DNA of 64,000 bases from assembly GCA_046345315.1 (NCBI GenBank), contig JBKDKA010000198.1, positions 1 to 64,000 on the forward strand. Direction: 5' to 3'. Positions 25,927 to 35,249 of the stretch are shown here, piece by piece. Every line of letters begins with the position of its first letter. Position 1 is the first letter of the stretch. Source of the DNA: F1-80-MAGs062 sp046345315. Lineage in GTDB: Bacteria; Planctomycetota; Planctomycetia; Planctomycetales; Planctomycetaceae. The notes under the pieces were generated by a model. The model worked only from the letters and a program-made list of their open reading frames with translations. It was not told the DNA's origin and ran no database searches. The translations under genes and the position numbers were made by a program.

Positions 25927-26242
25927 ATTTCGCAGGCAGCTTGTTCAGGGCGCACTTCTGCTGACTTGCCCTCATGGTCAGGGAAGGATGACGACCATGA
26001 GGACGCACAGTCTCAAACGTGCGCGGTTGGGCGGGACTCTCGGGGGGACTCAGCGGGACTGAGTAACGACTGAACCAGAAAACAACTGAACCAGCCCGGA
26101 GTTTGCCCGTCGGCCAACAAAAGTGCAACCAGCGTCAGGCACACAAAAGAGCACACAGGAAAAAATCAGTTTCCGCAAACAAGCTGTTCACCAGTCACGT
26201 TGACAAACCCATCGTCAGAATCATCACCGGCTAAAACCGAGT
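25927..26242. other. Upstream region of the multi-HTH gene
   Basis: 316 bases between the DUF1501 stop and the multi-HTH start (both leftward), with no credible gene. It contains a perfect inverted repeat (25970-26002), three GGGACT hexamers at 26033, 26045 and 26055, and a small palindrome actcag-N5-ctgagt at 26048-26064. Short direct repeats ctgaacca occur near 26069 and 26086. This density of symmetric sites is consistent with a regulated promoter. Confidence 0.55.
25970..26002. promoter_or_regulatory. Perfect 10-bp inverted repeat, candidate operator
   Basis: cctcatggtc (25970-25979) and gaccatgagg (25993-26002) are exact reverse complements with a 13-base spacer; arm centres are 23 bp apart, roughly two helical turns. 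The site is 44-76 bases upstream of the multi-HTH start, where an autoregulatory operator would sit. It could instead form an RNA hairpin in the leader. Confidence 0.55.
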
Positions 26243-27697
26243 TCAGGCAAGGACACCTTCAACGAGCTTCCCATGAACATCAGTCAGGCGATAGTCGCGT
26301 CCCTGGAAACGGAACGTCAGACGAGTATGGTCAAGTCCAAGACGATTCAGAAGTGTCGCGTGCAGATCGTGCACATGAACCGGATCCGTCACCACATTGA
26401 AACCCAGGTCATCCGTCTGCCCGTGCACATGCCCTGCCCGAATGCCGCCGCCCGCAAGCCACATGCTGAAACATCGATTATGGTGATCTCTCCCGTCGTT
26501 GCCTCCCTGCACCATCGGGGTTCGCCCGAACTCGCCCCCCCAGATCACAAGCGTATCCTGAAGCAACCCGCGCTGTCGCAGATCCTTGACCAGAGCCGCA
26601 CTGGCCTGATCCGTCGTCTCTGCGTTCTTGCGGACTCCGGCAGCGAGGTTCCCATGCTGATCCCACACTTCATGAAACAGCTGTACAAACCGAACCCCTC
26701 GTTCCACAAGCCGCCGCGCCAGCAGACAATTGCGAGCATAGGACGATTCTGCCGGATCCTTGATGCCGTAAAGATCCAGAGTCTCCTTCGATTCCCCGGC
26801 AAGGTTCATGAGCTCCGGTGCACTGGTCTGCAGCCGAAATGCCATTTCATAGCTCTGAATCCGAGAGGTGATTTCGGGATCACCCACTGACGCCGCGGAG
26901 CTCTCATTCAGGCGCCGCAGCGTATCGAGCGAAGCACGCTGGGTCTCCGAATCAATTCCTCGCGGATTGGAAAGATAGAGAACAGGTTCACCTGCACTAC
27001 GGAATGGAATGCCTCCGTATGACGTCGGTAGAAACCCACAGCCATAGTTGCTGGCTCCGCCACTTGTCCCTTTAGCACTGGTCAGAACAACAAATCCGGG
27101 GAGATCTTCACATTCACTGCCAAGCCCGTAAACCGTCCAGGAACCGAAACTGGGACGCCCGAACTGCTGAGACCCGGAATTCATCAGGATCTGCCCTGGC
27201 GCGTGATTCACAGCATCCGTCTGCATGGATCGAATCAGACAGATCTCGTCCGCTATCGAGGCCGTATGCGGCAGCACTTCACTCAGCTCCATGCCGCACT
27301 GTCCGTGTTTCGCATACTTGAACTTCGACCCCAGCAGCGCAGAATTCGGATTGATGAAAGCCGCGCGATAACCCTTCAGCATCTCGGCAGGCGGGAGCTG
27401 ACCATCACGACGCGTCAACTCCGGCTTGTGATCGTAGAGTTCCAGATGGCTCGGAGCTCCCGCATGAAACAGGTAGATCACGCGTTTCGCCCGAGCCGGA
27501 AAATGTGACTTCCGAACGGCAAACGGTGACTCTGGTGACGCAACTTCCTGCTGCTTCAGGGTCTCTGAAGAATCGGCTGCGAGCTCATTCCGGGAAAGTA
27601 CACTCGCGGCAATCCCCGCAAGACCGATCCCGCAGTCCTGAAAAAACCAGCGGCGAGTCTGATCCATCATGCCGGAGCTCTGATCAACGCTGCTCAT
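26243..27697 (-). CDS. DUF1501 protein (sulfatase-like, Tat-exported)
   Basis: From ATG 27697 (purine-rich AGAGAGA ribosome site) the protein has 484 residues. The N-terminus TRRWFFQDCGIGLAGIAAS resembles a twin-arginine signal. The body carries the DUF1501 hallmarks: AKRVIYLFHAGAPSHLELYDHKP, the MQTDAVNHAPGQILMNSGS segment, DTLVIWGGEFGRTPM, the NDGRDHHNRCFSMWLAGGG block, and VHVHDLHATLLNRLGLDH at the end. DUF1501 is related in fold to alkaline phosphatase/sulfatase; the substrate is unknown. It follows a PSCyt1/DUF1549/DUF1553 gene by 26 bases, the usual planctomycete pairing. Confidence 0.93.
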   Translation of the reverse strand: MSSVDQSSGMMDQTRRWFFQDCGIGLAGIAASVLSRNELAADSSETLKQQEVASPESPFAVRKSHFPARAKRVIYLFHAGAPSHLELYDHKPELTRRDGQLPPAEMLKGYRAAFINPNSALLGSKFKYAKHGQCGMELSEVLPHTASIADEICLIRSMQTDAVNHAPGQILMNSGSQQFGRPSFGSWTVYGLGSECEDLPGFVVLTSAKGTSGGASNYGCGFLPTSYGGIPFRSAGEPVLYLSNPRGIDSETQRASLDTLRRLNESSAASVGDPEITSRIQSYEMAFRLQTSAPELMNLAGESKETLDLYGIKDPAESSYARNCLLARRLVERGVRFVQLFHEVWDQHGNLAAGVRKNAETTDQASAALVKDLRQRGLLQDTLVIWGGEFGRTPMVQGGNDGRDHHNRCFSMWLAGGGIRAGHVHGQTDDLGFNVVTDPVHVHDLHATLLNRLGLDHTRLTFRFQGRDYRLTDVHGKLVEGVLA

Positions 27698-27723
27698 TGA
27701 AGTCTCTCTTTTCTGCTGAATTT

Positions 27724-30700
27724 TCAGTTCTTGCTGATTGTCTCGTCCAGATTCAGTAACACTCGACATACGAGCGTCCAGGCTGCAGCATCCTGCGGCG
27801 TCGTGTTCGGTGGTAGGTCCGGCATTTTCGCCGGATCTCCCGTCGCGACTTCGCGAATACTCAACCAGCCATCAGCCAGCCTCTGACGCTGGCTTTTCAG
27901 AAGACTGATCAGTTCCTCCCGTTCCGTTTCGTTCGGACGTCGGGATGTGCACAGTCGGAACGCATAGTCTGCTCGTTCGCTTTCCGAAGCCCCTCCCTCT
28001 TGAAGAACTCGAAGTGCCATCGCCTGAGCCGCTTCGACAAAGATCGTTTCATTCAGCCCTGTCAGAGCTGCCAGTGGCGTATTGGAACGCACGCGTCGAG
28101 CACAGGCGAAGTCTCCGTTCGGGGCATCAAAATTGGAAAGAGCCGGATCGGGCATCGAGCGTTTACGGAACACATAGACTGTTCTCCGGTAACGCTCCGG
28201 AGCCGGAGCCGCAGTCCAGTAGGCAGGATATGTGAAGTTGTAGTCCAGAACATTCTGAGGAACAGGCGGAATAACGCCGGCACCGCCAAGGCGATGAGTC
28301 ATTAATCCGGAGGCTGTCAGGGCAATATCTCGAACCACTTCCGCTTCAGCTCGAAATCGCGGACCACGAGTCAGCAACTGGTTTCGCGGATCGATTTCTC
28401 GAAGCTGGTCTGTCAAACGAGAGGATTTCTGATAAGTCTCACTGGTCAGTATGGTCCGAATCAGGTGCTTGTGGCTCCATTGATGCTCCATAAAATCGAC
28501 TGCCAGCCAGTCCAGCAGATCGCGGTAAACCGGCAAGGCAGCTCGTCGACCGAAATCCTCCGATGTCTCAACAAGTCCCTGTCCAAAGATTGCCTGCCAT
28601 ACGCGATTTACCGCAACACGAGCTGTGAGCGGCGACCGGCTGTCGGCAAGCCATCGAGCAAACTTCAGACGATCAGGTTCCAGGGAATCAGGAAGTGGGT
28701 GAAACGCTGCCGGCACATGTGGCGTTACAGGATCCTGCGGCTGATCCGAGTTACCGCGGTCCAGAAGGTAAGTCTGACGGTGTTCATGAGATGGTCGCTC
28801 CGAAAGATGAAGCACTGAGGTTGGAGCTTCCGGCCAGGCCTTCCAGACATTCTCCATTTCCTCTCGAACCGCCTGAAGTTCGGGAACTGAACTCATCCAG
28901 GCTGCAAACACCTGTTCGTTTTCATACTGAGTTCGCTCTGACGACGGCCTCGCCATTGCCATCACAGCCCCATAATCCACCGGAACAACAACTGGTGCCG
29001 GCGCGGCTGTGGAACTGATTCGACAGCAACCAAGCATGTCGTTCATTCGCATCGCGATCTTCAGTTTTGTTCCCTCGAGATAATTCAGGGGGGCTTCAAA
29101 CTGTACGACAGCCACGGATGGTCGATTTCGCCGCCCTGCCCCTCTGTCCGTTTCCCACGATGTCTCATCACTACCATCGATCAGATTACTGACCGGACCA
29201 CGGACTTTCTTTTCTTCCTTCTGCTCCGGCTCGGAAAAGTCGGCAGACGGATTCACCAGTTTGAGCTTCTCCCAGTCCTTGCTGTCCGGCTTCTGAACGA
29301 ATACCTCTACCTCAGTGATTCCCCAGGTTCCGGTGCGGCTTCTGCCTGGTCCATTGAACGGCAGATCCCGATGATTGAGAGCCTCGAACCTGAGCCCGGT
29401 CATTCCCTGAAGGGCAGGCTGCGAAATCATGAACACGTCGGCGCTGGTATGCCCCTTCATCAGGATAGATCGATCGACTTCCTGCGTCGGATGATTCAAC
29501 CCGCTGATACTGCCCAGTTCCGTCGCAATCAGTGGAGTCCACTCAGTTGCCCTGCTCTGCTGCTGAATCTCTGCTTCCCACGCGACAAGTTCCTGCATCC
29601 AGTTCTGGCGGCCTGCTCGAACTTTCTCCGTCAGGGCTGCCATGTCGCTTCGGACCTGCTTCAGCTTCTCCGCCTGTTCCGGAAAATACACCCAGGACTG
29701 AGCTTCGTAGGAGTTATTCAGGAATGCAAACATCCCGTAGTACTCCTGGTGAGACAGCGGGTCGAATTTGTGGGAGTGGCACTGAGCACACTGAGTCGTC
29801 AGTCCCAGAACTGCCTTGCCGATGCAATCCACGCGATCGAACATCTCGACCATCCGGAACTGCTCTGCGACGATGGCACCTTCTTCATTGATCATGCTGT
29901 TCCGCAGAAAACCTGTGGCAATGATCTGATCCTGAGTGGCATTCGGCAGCAGGTCACCGGCGACCTGTTCGATCAGAAACTGATCGTACGGCATATCGGA
30001 ATTGAATGCCCTCACGACCCAGTCGCGCCAGACCCACTGCTCACGAGGAAGGTCTTTCTCGTAACCGTTCGTATCGGAATAGCGTGCTGCGTCCAGCCAG
30101 TGTCGAGCCCACTTCTCTCCGTATCGTTCACTGCTGAGAAGTCGCTCCAGTGTGGCTTCAAAGCCGTCTTTCTCAAACTGCTCAACATCTGAGGGTGAAG
30201 GAGGCAATCCGGTCACATCCAGATAGAGCCTGCGACATAAGGTTGAATCCGGAGCTCGCTCAACAAAACTCAGTCCCAACTCCTGAAGTTTTCTTCCGAC
30301 GAAAGCATCCACCGGATGGCGATCGCTGGAAGGCAATTCCTCTTTGGCAGGAGATACAAAGGCCCAGTGGTCGGAATAAACGGCCCCCTGACGAATCCAT
30401 TCCGTAAGCGTTTCGATCTGCTTCGGTGTCAGTGGAGCATGTTCGGGCGTCGGCGGCATGCGAAGCTCCGAGTCTGTCGATGTGACACGACGAATCAGCT
30501 CGCTGTCTTCGGGACGATTCGGCACGATCGCCGCAACGCCCGACTCACCACCCTTGACGGCATCATCGCGGAGGTCGAGCCTAAGTCCTGCTTTTCTCGA
30601 AGCCGCATCCACGCCGTGACACTGAGTACAGCTTTCCGCAAGGATCGGCTGAACATCTCGCAGAAAGTCAATTTCGCGAGCTGACACAGATACTGGATCC

Positions 30701-30771
30701 AACTGTGTCAGCAAAACGAAAAGTACAGCAGCGAAATACCCTGCATCTGAGCCTCGAAGAATTCGAGACAT
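27724..30771 (-). CDS. PSCyt1-DUF1549-DUF1553 exported cytochrome-like protein
   Basis: From ATG 30771 (MSRILRGSD followed by a signal peptide ending near VSVSA) the protein has 1015 residues. The PSCyt1 region has haem motif CTQCHG and the distal segment ELRMPPTPEHAPLTPKQIETLTEWIRQGA. DUF1549 follows: YLDVTGLPPSPSDVEQF, YGEKWARHWLDAARYSD, and a second CAQCHSHKFDPLSHQEYY. DUF1553 is C-terminal: RVAVNRVWQAIFGQGLVETSEDFG and an EAEVVRDIALTASG segment. A middle insertion (about residues 420-590) is beta-rich. Function of the family is unresolved; periplasmic redox processing of polymers is the usual proposal. Pairs with the DUF1501 gene downstream. Confidence 0.93.
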   Translation of the reverse strand: MSRILRGSDAGYFAAVLFVLLTQLDPVSVSAREIDFLRDVQPILAESCTQCHGVDAASRKAGLRLDLRDDAVKGGESGVAAIVPNRPEDSELIRRVTSTDSELRMPPTPEHAPLTPKQIETLTEWIRQGAVYSDHWAFVSPAKEELPSSDRHPVDAFVGRKLQELGLSFVERAPDSTLCRRLYLDVTGLPPSPSDVEQFEKDGFEATLERLLSSERYGEKWARHWLDAARYSDTNGYEKDLPREQWVWRDWVVRAFNSDMPYDQFLIEQVAGDLLPNATQDQIIATGFLRNSMINEEGAIVAEQFRMVEMFDRVDCIGKAVLGLTTQCAQCHSHKFDPLSHQEYYGMFAFLNNSYEAQSWVYFPEQAEKLKQVRSDMAALTEKVRAGRQNWMQELVAWEAEIQQQSRATEWTPLIATELGSISGLNHPTQEVDRSILMKGHTSADVFMISQPALQGMTGLRFEALNHRDLPFNGPGRSRTGTWGITEVEVFVQKPDSKDWEKLKLVNPSADFSEPEQKEEKKVRGPVSNLIDGSDETSWETDRGAGRRNRPSVAVVQFEAPLNYLEGTKLKIAMRMNDMLGCCRISSTAAPAPVVVPVDYGAVMAMARPSSERTQYENEQVFAAWMSSVPELQAVREEMENVWKAWPEAPTSVLHLSERPSHEHRQTYLLDRGNSDQPQDPVTPHVPAAFHPLPDSLEPDRLKFARWLADSRSPLTARVAVNRVWQAIFGQGLVETSEDFGRRAALPVYRDLLDWLAVDFMEHQWSHKHLIRTILTSETYQKSSRLTDQLREIDPRNQLLTRGPRFRAEAEVVRDIALTASGLMTHRLGGAGVIPPVPQNVLDYNFTYPAYWTAAPAPERYRRTVYVFRKRSMPDPALSNFDAPNGDFACARRVRSNTPLAALTGLNETIFVEAAQAMALRVLQEGGASESERADYAFRLCTSRRPNETEREELISLLKSQRQRLADGWLSIREVATGDPAKMPDLPPNTTPQDAAAWTLVCRVLLNLDETISKN

Positions 30772-31127
30772 GTCTGGATGCCTCGAACCGTGCCCTGCTC
30801 TGGCTGGCACCAGCGAATCCCCGACTGCGAACGCTCCTCGAGGATCGAAACATTGCTTTAACATTGTCTTCACCCTGTTCAATGGCAGGTCGAAAGCAGG
30901 CAGGTCGAACATTGCGGTGAACGTCTTTCTGGGGGGAGTTTCGGAAAGAACCGCAGCCGAAACAATTCAGGAGGCAGGAGATCGTATGTCCATGCTACCA
31001 CAGCGATCATCAATTCCCAGTTTTTCTCGGTTCCACAAAGCGGCCAAAAAGAATTTTCTCAAAGCAGCAGAACTCTGCAGCGAAAACTCAATGGAAATCG
31101 ACCACCACGTCAAGGGCTCACCGCAAT
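30772..31127. other. Intergenic region upstream of PSCyt1 gene
   Basis: 356 bases between the Gfo/Idh/MocA stop and the PSCyt1 start, both leftward. It contains a 15-base tandem duplication of ggcaggtcgaa (30884-30894 and 30899-30909). A 66-codon frame on the plus strand at 30985-31186 has a good ribosome site (GGAGGCAGGAG) but no recognisable content and runs antisense into the next gene, so it is not called. Confidence 0.45.
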
Positions 31128-32489
31128 TTACTGAGCAGCAACGGCCTCTTTCGGCAGTCCAAATGGCTCTCGGTAAACCTTGCTGAGCCGTTGATTGGCC
31201 TCCTCGGAGTCCGGGAAGACCTCATTCACGGGATCGAAATCCAGACGTCCTGTCGTCTGAAATGCAATTTCCCCGAGATGCACAAGGGCGCAACTTCGAT
31301 GTGCAATCTCGGGGGTTGCTCGGGTCTTTGACCGACTTCGAACGGCAGTGAGAAAATCTGCCATGTGCTCCGGATATCCAGTCCGTCCTCGAAGCTCTTT
31401 TCCTTCCGTTGGCCCCGGAACCGATTTCGGTCCCTGAAACACACTGAATGCTCCCCGGCGAGAAAACACCATGTATCCGGTTGTCCCGTAAAACACGTTG
31501 CCGTTATCGAAACCATGCAGTCCATAAGCTGTAAACGGATAGTTCTCATAGATCAGCAGCCGACCGTCACCGTATTCATAGGTTACCGTCATATTGTCAG
31601 GATATTCACTGACCTGATCACCAAGCATCCTTCGACTGCCTCGGGCTGTGATCTGGGACGGAAGCGTCTCCACACCAAGGCCCCATGCCGCCATGTCGAG
31701 ATCATGAATTCCGTCGTCGCCGATTTCTCCATTCCCGTAATCCCGAAACATTCGCCAGGTTTTGTGAAACCGATGCGGATTAAACGGGCGAGATGACGCC
31801 GGCCCGAGCCATCGATCATAGTCAACTCCCATCGGAACGGGTTCGTCCGGCACAGGAGGAACCGCTGTCCGAAGCTCCGCCGTCCAGGCCCTCGCCACTT
31901 TCACCTCACCGATCACACCATCCTTCAGAAGCTGCTCCGCCTTTCTGGTCACCGGGCTGCTTCGCATCTGGCTCCCCTGCTGAACAATCCGCCCATACTT
32001 TTCTGCGGCGGCGGCAATAAGCGGTCCCTCATCGTAAACATGCGAGATCGGCTTCTCGATGTAAACATCCTTACCCGACTGCATGGCTCGCAGTGCCATG
32101 GGAGCGTGCCAGTGATGAGGCGTTGCGATGATGCATGCATCAACATTGCTGTCGTTCAGAACGTCTTCAAGTCGAGATGTCTGCCGCGGCACAAAGGATT
32201 GAAAATCTCCGGACACAAGTTTCAACATCTGGTCAATCTGTCTCGGATCGACATCGCAGAGCCACGAGATTTCGACCTTCTCGCGCCGTCCCACAAGCCC
32301 CTTGACATGCGTGGTCATGATTCCGCCGCAGCCAATAAGTCCAAGCCGCACCGGCGACGATTCATCGGCGCCGAACGTCGGGTGTACGAGGAGCGATCGC
32401 GCCGCCGCCAACACTCCGGTCAGTTCCACGGAACGAGCAAGGAGTCCCCGACGACTCGTCACACAGTTCGGAGAAATGTTTTTCTTCAT
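31128..32489 (-). CDS. Gfo/Idh/MocA family oxidoreductase (Tat-exported)
   Basis: From ATG 32489 (AGGAG ribosome site) 453 residues. The N-terminus TSRRGLLARSVELTGVLAAA looks like a Tat signal. The NAD(P) motif is VRLGLIGCGGIMTTH; family motifs include ATPHHWHAPMALRA and the catalytic-lysine motif EKPISH. The C-terminal beta domain has DDGIHDLDMAAWGLG. Exported members of this family are abundant in Planctomycetes and act on sugars or sugar acids. It follows the GHL10-like hydrolase gene by 16 bases, so the two are very likely co-transcribed. Confidence 0.93.
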   Translation of the reverse strand: MKKNISPNCVTSRRGLLARSVELTGVLAAARSLLVHPTFGADESSPVRLGLIGCGGIMTTHVKGLVGRREKVEISWLCDVDPRQIDQMLKLVSGDFQSFVPRQTSRLEDVLNDSNVDACIIATPHHWHAPMALRAMQSGKDVYIEKPISHVYDEGPLIAAAAEKYGRIVQQGSQMRSSPVTRKAEQLLKDGVIGEVKVARAWTAELRTAVPPVPDEPVPMGVDYDRWLGPASSRPFNPHRFHKTWRMFRDYGNGEIGDDGIHDLDMAAWGLGVETLPSQITARGSRRMLGDQVSEYPDNMTVTYEYGDGRLLIYENYPFTAYGLHGFDNGNVFYGTTGYMVFSRRGAFSVFQGPKSVPGPTEGKELRGRTGYPEHMADFLTAVRSRSKTRATPEIAHRSCALVHLGEIAFQTTGRLDFDPVNEVFPDSEEANQRLSKVYREPFGLPKEAVAAQ

Positions 32490-32505
32490 CGCCTGACTCC
32501 TGATC

Positions 32506-33675
32506 TCACAGATCGCGAAGAACTTCGAAAGGAGGCTCCCACGACTCGGCACCGTATTCCCGAGTCGTGAAAAAGTTGAAAAGATAGATTCCGTCGGCAC
32601 CGTCGTTTCGCAGACGAACAGCTTCCATACGATACTCTTCTGCAGTCAGATAATCTTCTTTCCTGCCACCTTCTGTGCATTCGATCCCGCCGTAAACGGG
32701 ACATTTTTTAATGATATCCTTCCATGGCCTGATGCTGAGATCGTATCGAGTAAAAAGAAACTCAGACACGATCACAGAATCCACCCAGCCATTCTCGGTC
32801 CAGGCAGCCACATCACAACCAAGTTCACGCGATGAAGCAGGAACAGGCGGAGTCTTTCCGAAGTTTGATGGCACTCGGACTGCAAGAACGAGCTTTCGAT
32901 TTCGTCGCTCAGACTCCTTCTGAATGAGAACATGCACTCGTTCCACGAGTTCATTCATCTTCCGGATTCTTTCGTCAGGACTCGACTGCAGAAAGAATGC
33001 CGGAAACCGATTAAAGTCCAGTTCCAGTCCGTCACAGTCGTATCTCAGAACAGCCTCTTCGATCAGCCGGTAGACATAGTCTCGCACCTCTTCATGATCA
33101 AAATTCAAAGCGCCATGGCTGAGATGGTATTCCGGATGATCCAAGCGAAACTGTGTCTTCAGAAAATCATTCCCGTGATCGTCATTGACTCGAAAGGTCA
33201 GCAGAGTTTCTAACCCTCGTCGTCGAGCCTCCTCGATCATCACAGCGTAAGGATCGACCCCTTGACTGAACATCTTCTGAATGTTTTCGAATCTCTGCTT
33301 TTCGGAGGCAGGCCACTCAGTCCGTTCTTTTTCCGTCGAAAGTGCACCACGCATTGTCCCGACTTGAGTCGGATAGTACATCACCTGAGCATTGATGCAG
33401 ATCAGGATAGTATCGACGTGGCTCCCCGGTAACGTCACTTCCTCGATCAGTCGACGTACATCAACCTCACCGACTTCACATGGTCCCTTTCCCCCAGCTC
33501 GGGTCGACATGCAGGAATCACCATCGAAGTTGTAGAGCACCCGTCGAACCCGCGGTTCCTGACCCAAACAATCGCTGGAAATGCTCATCGCAATTGTCAG
33601 CGTCAGAAACAGACTCAGATAAGAGGCCTTCAGAATCCATCTCTTCAGAAACAAGAACGAATTCTGACGACACAT
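32506..33675 (-). CDS. Secreted GHL10-like putative glycoside hydrolase
   Basis: From ATG 33675 (GGAG ribosome site in AAAGGAGTTCCGTG) 389 residues with an N-terminal signal peptide (LFLTLTIAMSISSDCLG). The body is a TIM-barrel-like protein: ILICINAQVMYYP, LLTFRVNDDHGND, then the strand-end YDCDGLELDFNRFPAFF carrying acidic residues in a typical catalytic position. ADGIYLFNFFTTRE closes the barrel. This resembles glycosyl-hydrolase-like 10 / DUF187-type families. Substrate unknown. It heads a two-gene unit with an exported oxidoreductase, suggesting release and oxidation of a sugar. Confidence 0.78.
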   Translation of the reverse strand: MCRQNSFLFLKRWILKASYLSLFLTLTIAMSISSDCLGQEPRVRRVLYNFDGDSCMSTRAGGKGPCEVGEVDVRRLIEEVTLPGSHVDTILICINAQVMYYPTQVGTMRGALSTEKERTEWPASEKQRFENIQKMFSQGVDPYAVMIEEARRRGLETLLTFRVNDDHGNDFLKTQFRLDHPEYHLSHGALNFDHEEVRDYVYRLIEEAVLRYDCDGLELDFNRFPAFFLQSSPDERIRKMNELVERVHVLIQKESERRNRKLVLAVRVPSNFGKTPPVPASSRELGCDVAAWTENGWVDSVIVSEFLFTRYDLSIRPWKDIIKKCPVYGGIECTEGGRKEDYLTAEEYRMEAVRLRNDGADGIYLFNFFTTREYGAESWEPPFEVLRDL

Positions 33676-33897
33676 CACGGAACTCCTTTCTGAGCTTTCT
33701 GCGGAGACAACTTCGTGCAGAAGTGAATTTCGTGCAGAAGTGAATTCTGTCACCTGAAATCTGTAATTCCGGTCTGGGAAATCACAGAGAGAATCTGCAT
33801 TCTGACTTACTTTAACTGCTCACGCGTTGCATTACGATTGTCACGCCGCAGCCGGTCAACGCACTTCACACAGTCATATACAGTCTGGAATTCTCGC

Positions 33898-34794
33898 ATG
33901 ACACATCATTCACAATCCCGGATCCGGATGGCGACACTCTGGCTCGCATTGCTGTGGGCGTTTTTGTCGGACAATCCGGCTGGTGCAGAAGGTGCTCAAG
34001 CAGTAACCGCAACCCGCACACCGATTCCCGATCGACTTGTCGTTCTGACATTCGACGACTCGTGCCTTTCCCATTACACGTTCGTGCGGCCACTGCTGAA
34101 GGAGTATGGATTCGGCGCGACGTTTTTCATCACCGAGGGGTTCGACTTCAGGACAAACAAAAAAGACTACATGACCTGGGAGCAGATTCGCGAGCTTCAC
34201 CTGGATGGCTTTGAGATTGGAAATCACACACGCGATCATCTCGGAATCACCGATAAGAACTCAGAGAAGCTGTCCGAACAGCTTGAAGGGATTTCGAGTC
34301 AGTGTCAGGCATATGGAATTCCTGTACCGGTGTCATTTGCCTGGCCGGGGAATGCAATTTCTGACAAGGCACTGCCTGACCTTTCAAATTCAGGGATTCT
34401 TTTTGCTCGCCGCGGCGGTGCCCCGGAGTATCCGTACGAACATGGACAGGGATTCGCGTTCGAACCGGGCTCCGACCATCCTCTGCTGATTCCGTCCGCC
34501 GGGGATGCTCGCCCGAACTGGACGCTTCCTGATTTCATTCAGGCTGCGAAACAGGCAAAAGACGGTCGAGTTGCCGTGCTGCAGTTTCATGGTGTTCCGG
34601 ACGAAGCCCACAACTGGGTGAGCAGCACCAAAGACAACTTTGAAGCGTACATGAAATATCTGAAACTGGAGGGATATCAGGTGATTGCTCTTCGCGACCT
34701 GACCACCTACGTCGACCCGAATGTCATTCCGAAAGACCACAGGAAAATCATCAACGAGCGGCGTGAACGCATCGATGCGAAGAATCCGAACTGA
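33898..34794 (+). CDS. Polysaccharide deacetylase (NodB-like), secreted
   Basis: From ATG 33898 the protein has 298 residues with a signal peptide (MATLWLALLWAFLSDNPAGA). NodB motif 1 is VLTFDDSCLSHY with the catalytic base and metal Asp; motif 2 is EIGNHTRDHLG with the two metal-binding His. Later motifs include SFAWPGNA and VAVLQFHGVPD. It would remove N- or O-acetyl groups from an extracellular polysaccharide. An upstream GTG-type extension to 33838 adds 20 non-hydrophobic residues. Divergent from the GHL10-like hydrolase gene, so the two units may be co-regulated. Confidence 0.92.
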   Translation: MTHHSQSRIRMATLWLALLWAFLSDNPAGAEGAQAVTATRTPIPDRLVVLTFDDSCLSHYTFVRPLLKEYGFGATFFITEGFDFRTNKKDYMTWEQIRELHLDGFEIGNHTRDHLGITDKNSEKLSEQLEGISSQCQAYGIPVPVSFAWPGNAISDKALPDLSNSGILFARRGGAPEYPYEHGQGFAFEPGSDHPLLIPSAGDARPNWTLPDFIQAAKQAKDGRVAVLQFHGVPDEAHNWVSSTKDNFEAYMKYLKLEGYQVIALRDLTTYVDPNVIPKDHRKIINERRERIDAKNPN

Positions 34795-34865
34795 ATCCGG
34801 GAATGTTTGTCCCGCACTTCCGTCGCGTTCGCAGTGACATCGACGAATCGAGAGCTTGCCGGAAG

Positions 34866-35246
34866 TTATCGCAGCTTCGACACTCGACCGATGATGCGAA
34901 TCACCGTCCGAACATCCATCAGTGGATGAAGCGTTCGAAGCTCCGAGACGGGAAGCCAGGTAAACTGATCCGACTCATGATTCAGGGTGAGTGTATCGGG
35001 AGAGCTGATGAGATCGGTCAACCAGTATTCCTGTGGCCCGACAGTCTCAATCTTCAGGCGAGGTCGAACATGCAGAGCTGTCTCTTCCATCGCTTCCCGC
35101 GTGAGCGCCTGCTCGGATGATTCTCCTGGCTGGATTCTTCCCCCGACAAGACACCACTGCCCTCGTCGACCACCGGAAGTCGGTGACCTGCGAAGAAACA
35201 GCACTCGCTGATCGCTGTCAAAGAGAACACCACGCACCGCCGCCAT
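34866..35246 (-). CDS. Nudix hydrolase
   Basis: 126 residues. The Nudix box reads GGRIQPGESSEQALTREAME followed by ETAL: all metal-binding Glu residues of the REUXEE core are present, but the usual following Gly (EETG) is Ala. WCLVGGRIQPGE resembles MutT/NADH-pyrophosphatase-type proteins. It would hydrolyse a nucleoside diphosphate derivative; substrate unknown. The ATG lies three bases after the stop of the upstream gene, so it is part of the leftward unit 39162-34866. Converges with the deacetylase gene. Confidence 0.88.
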   Translation of the reverse strand: MAAVRGVLFDSDQRVLFLRRSPTSGGRRGQWCLVGGRIQPGESSEQALTREAMEETALHVRPRLKIETVGPQEYWLTDLISSPDTLTLNHESDQFTWLPVSELRTLHPLMDVRTVIRIIGRVSKLR

Positions 35247-35249
35247 CGA

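Noticed and set aside
30985..31186. 66-codon plus-strand frame with a strong GGAGG site
   Set aside because: Runs antisense into the Gfo/Idh/MocA gene and encodes nothing recognisable; the purine-rich site may be chance.
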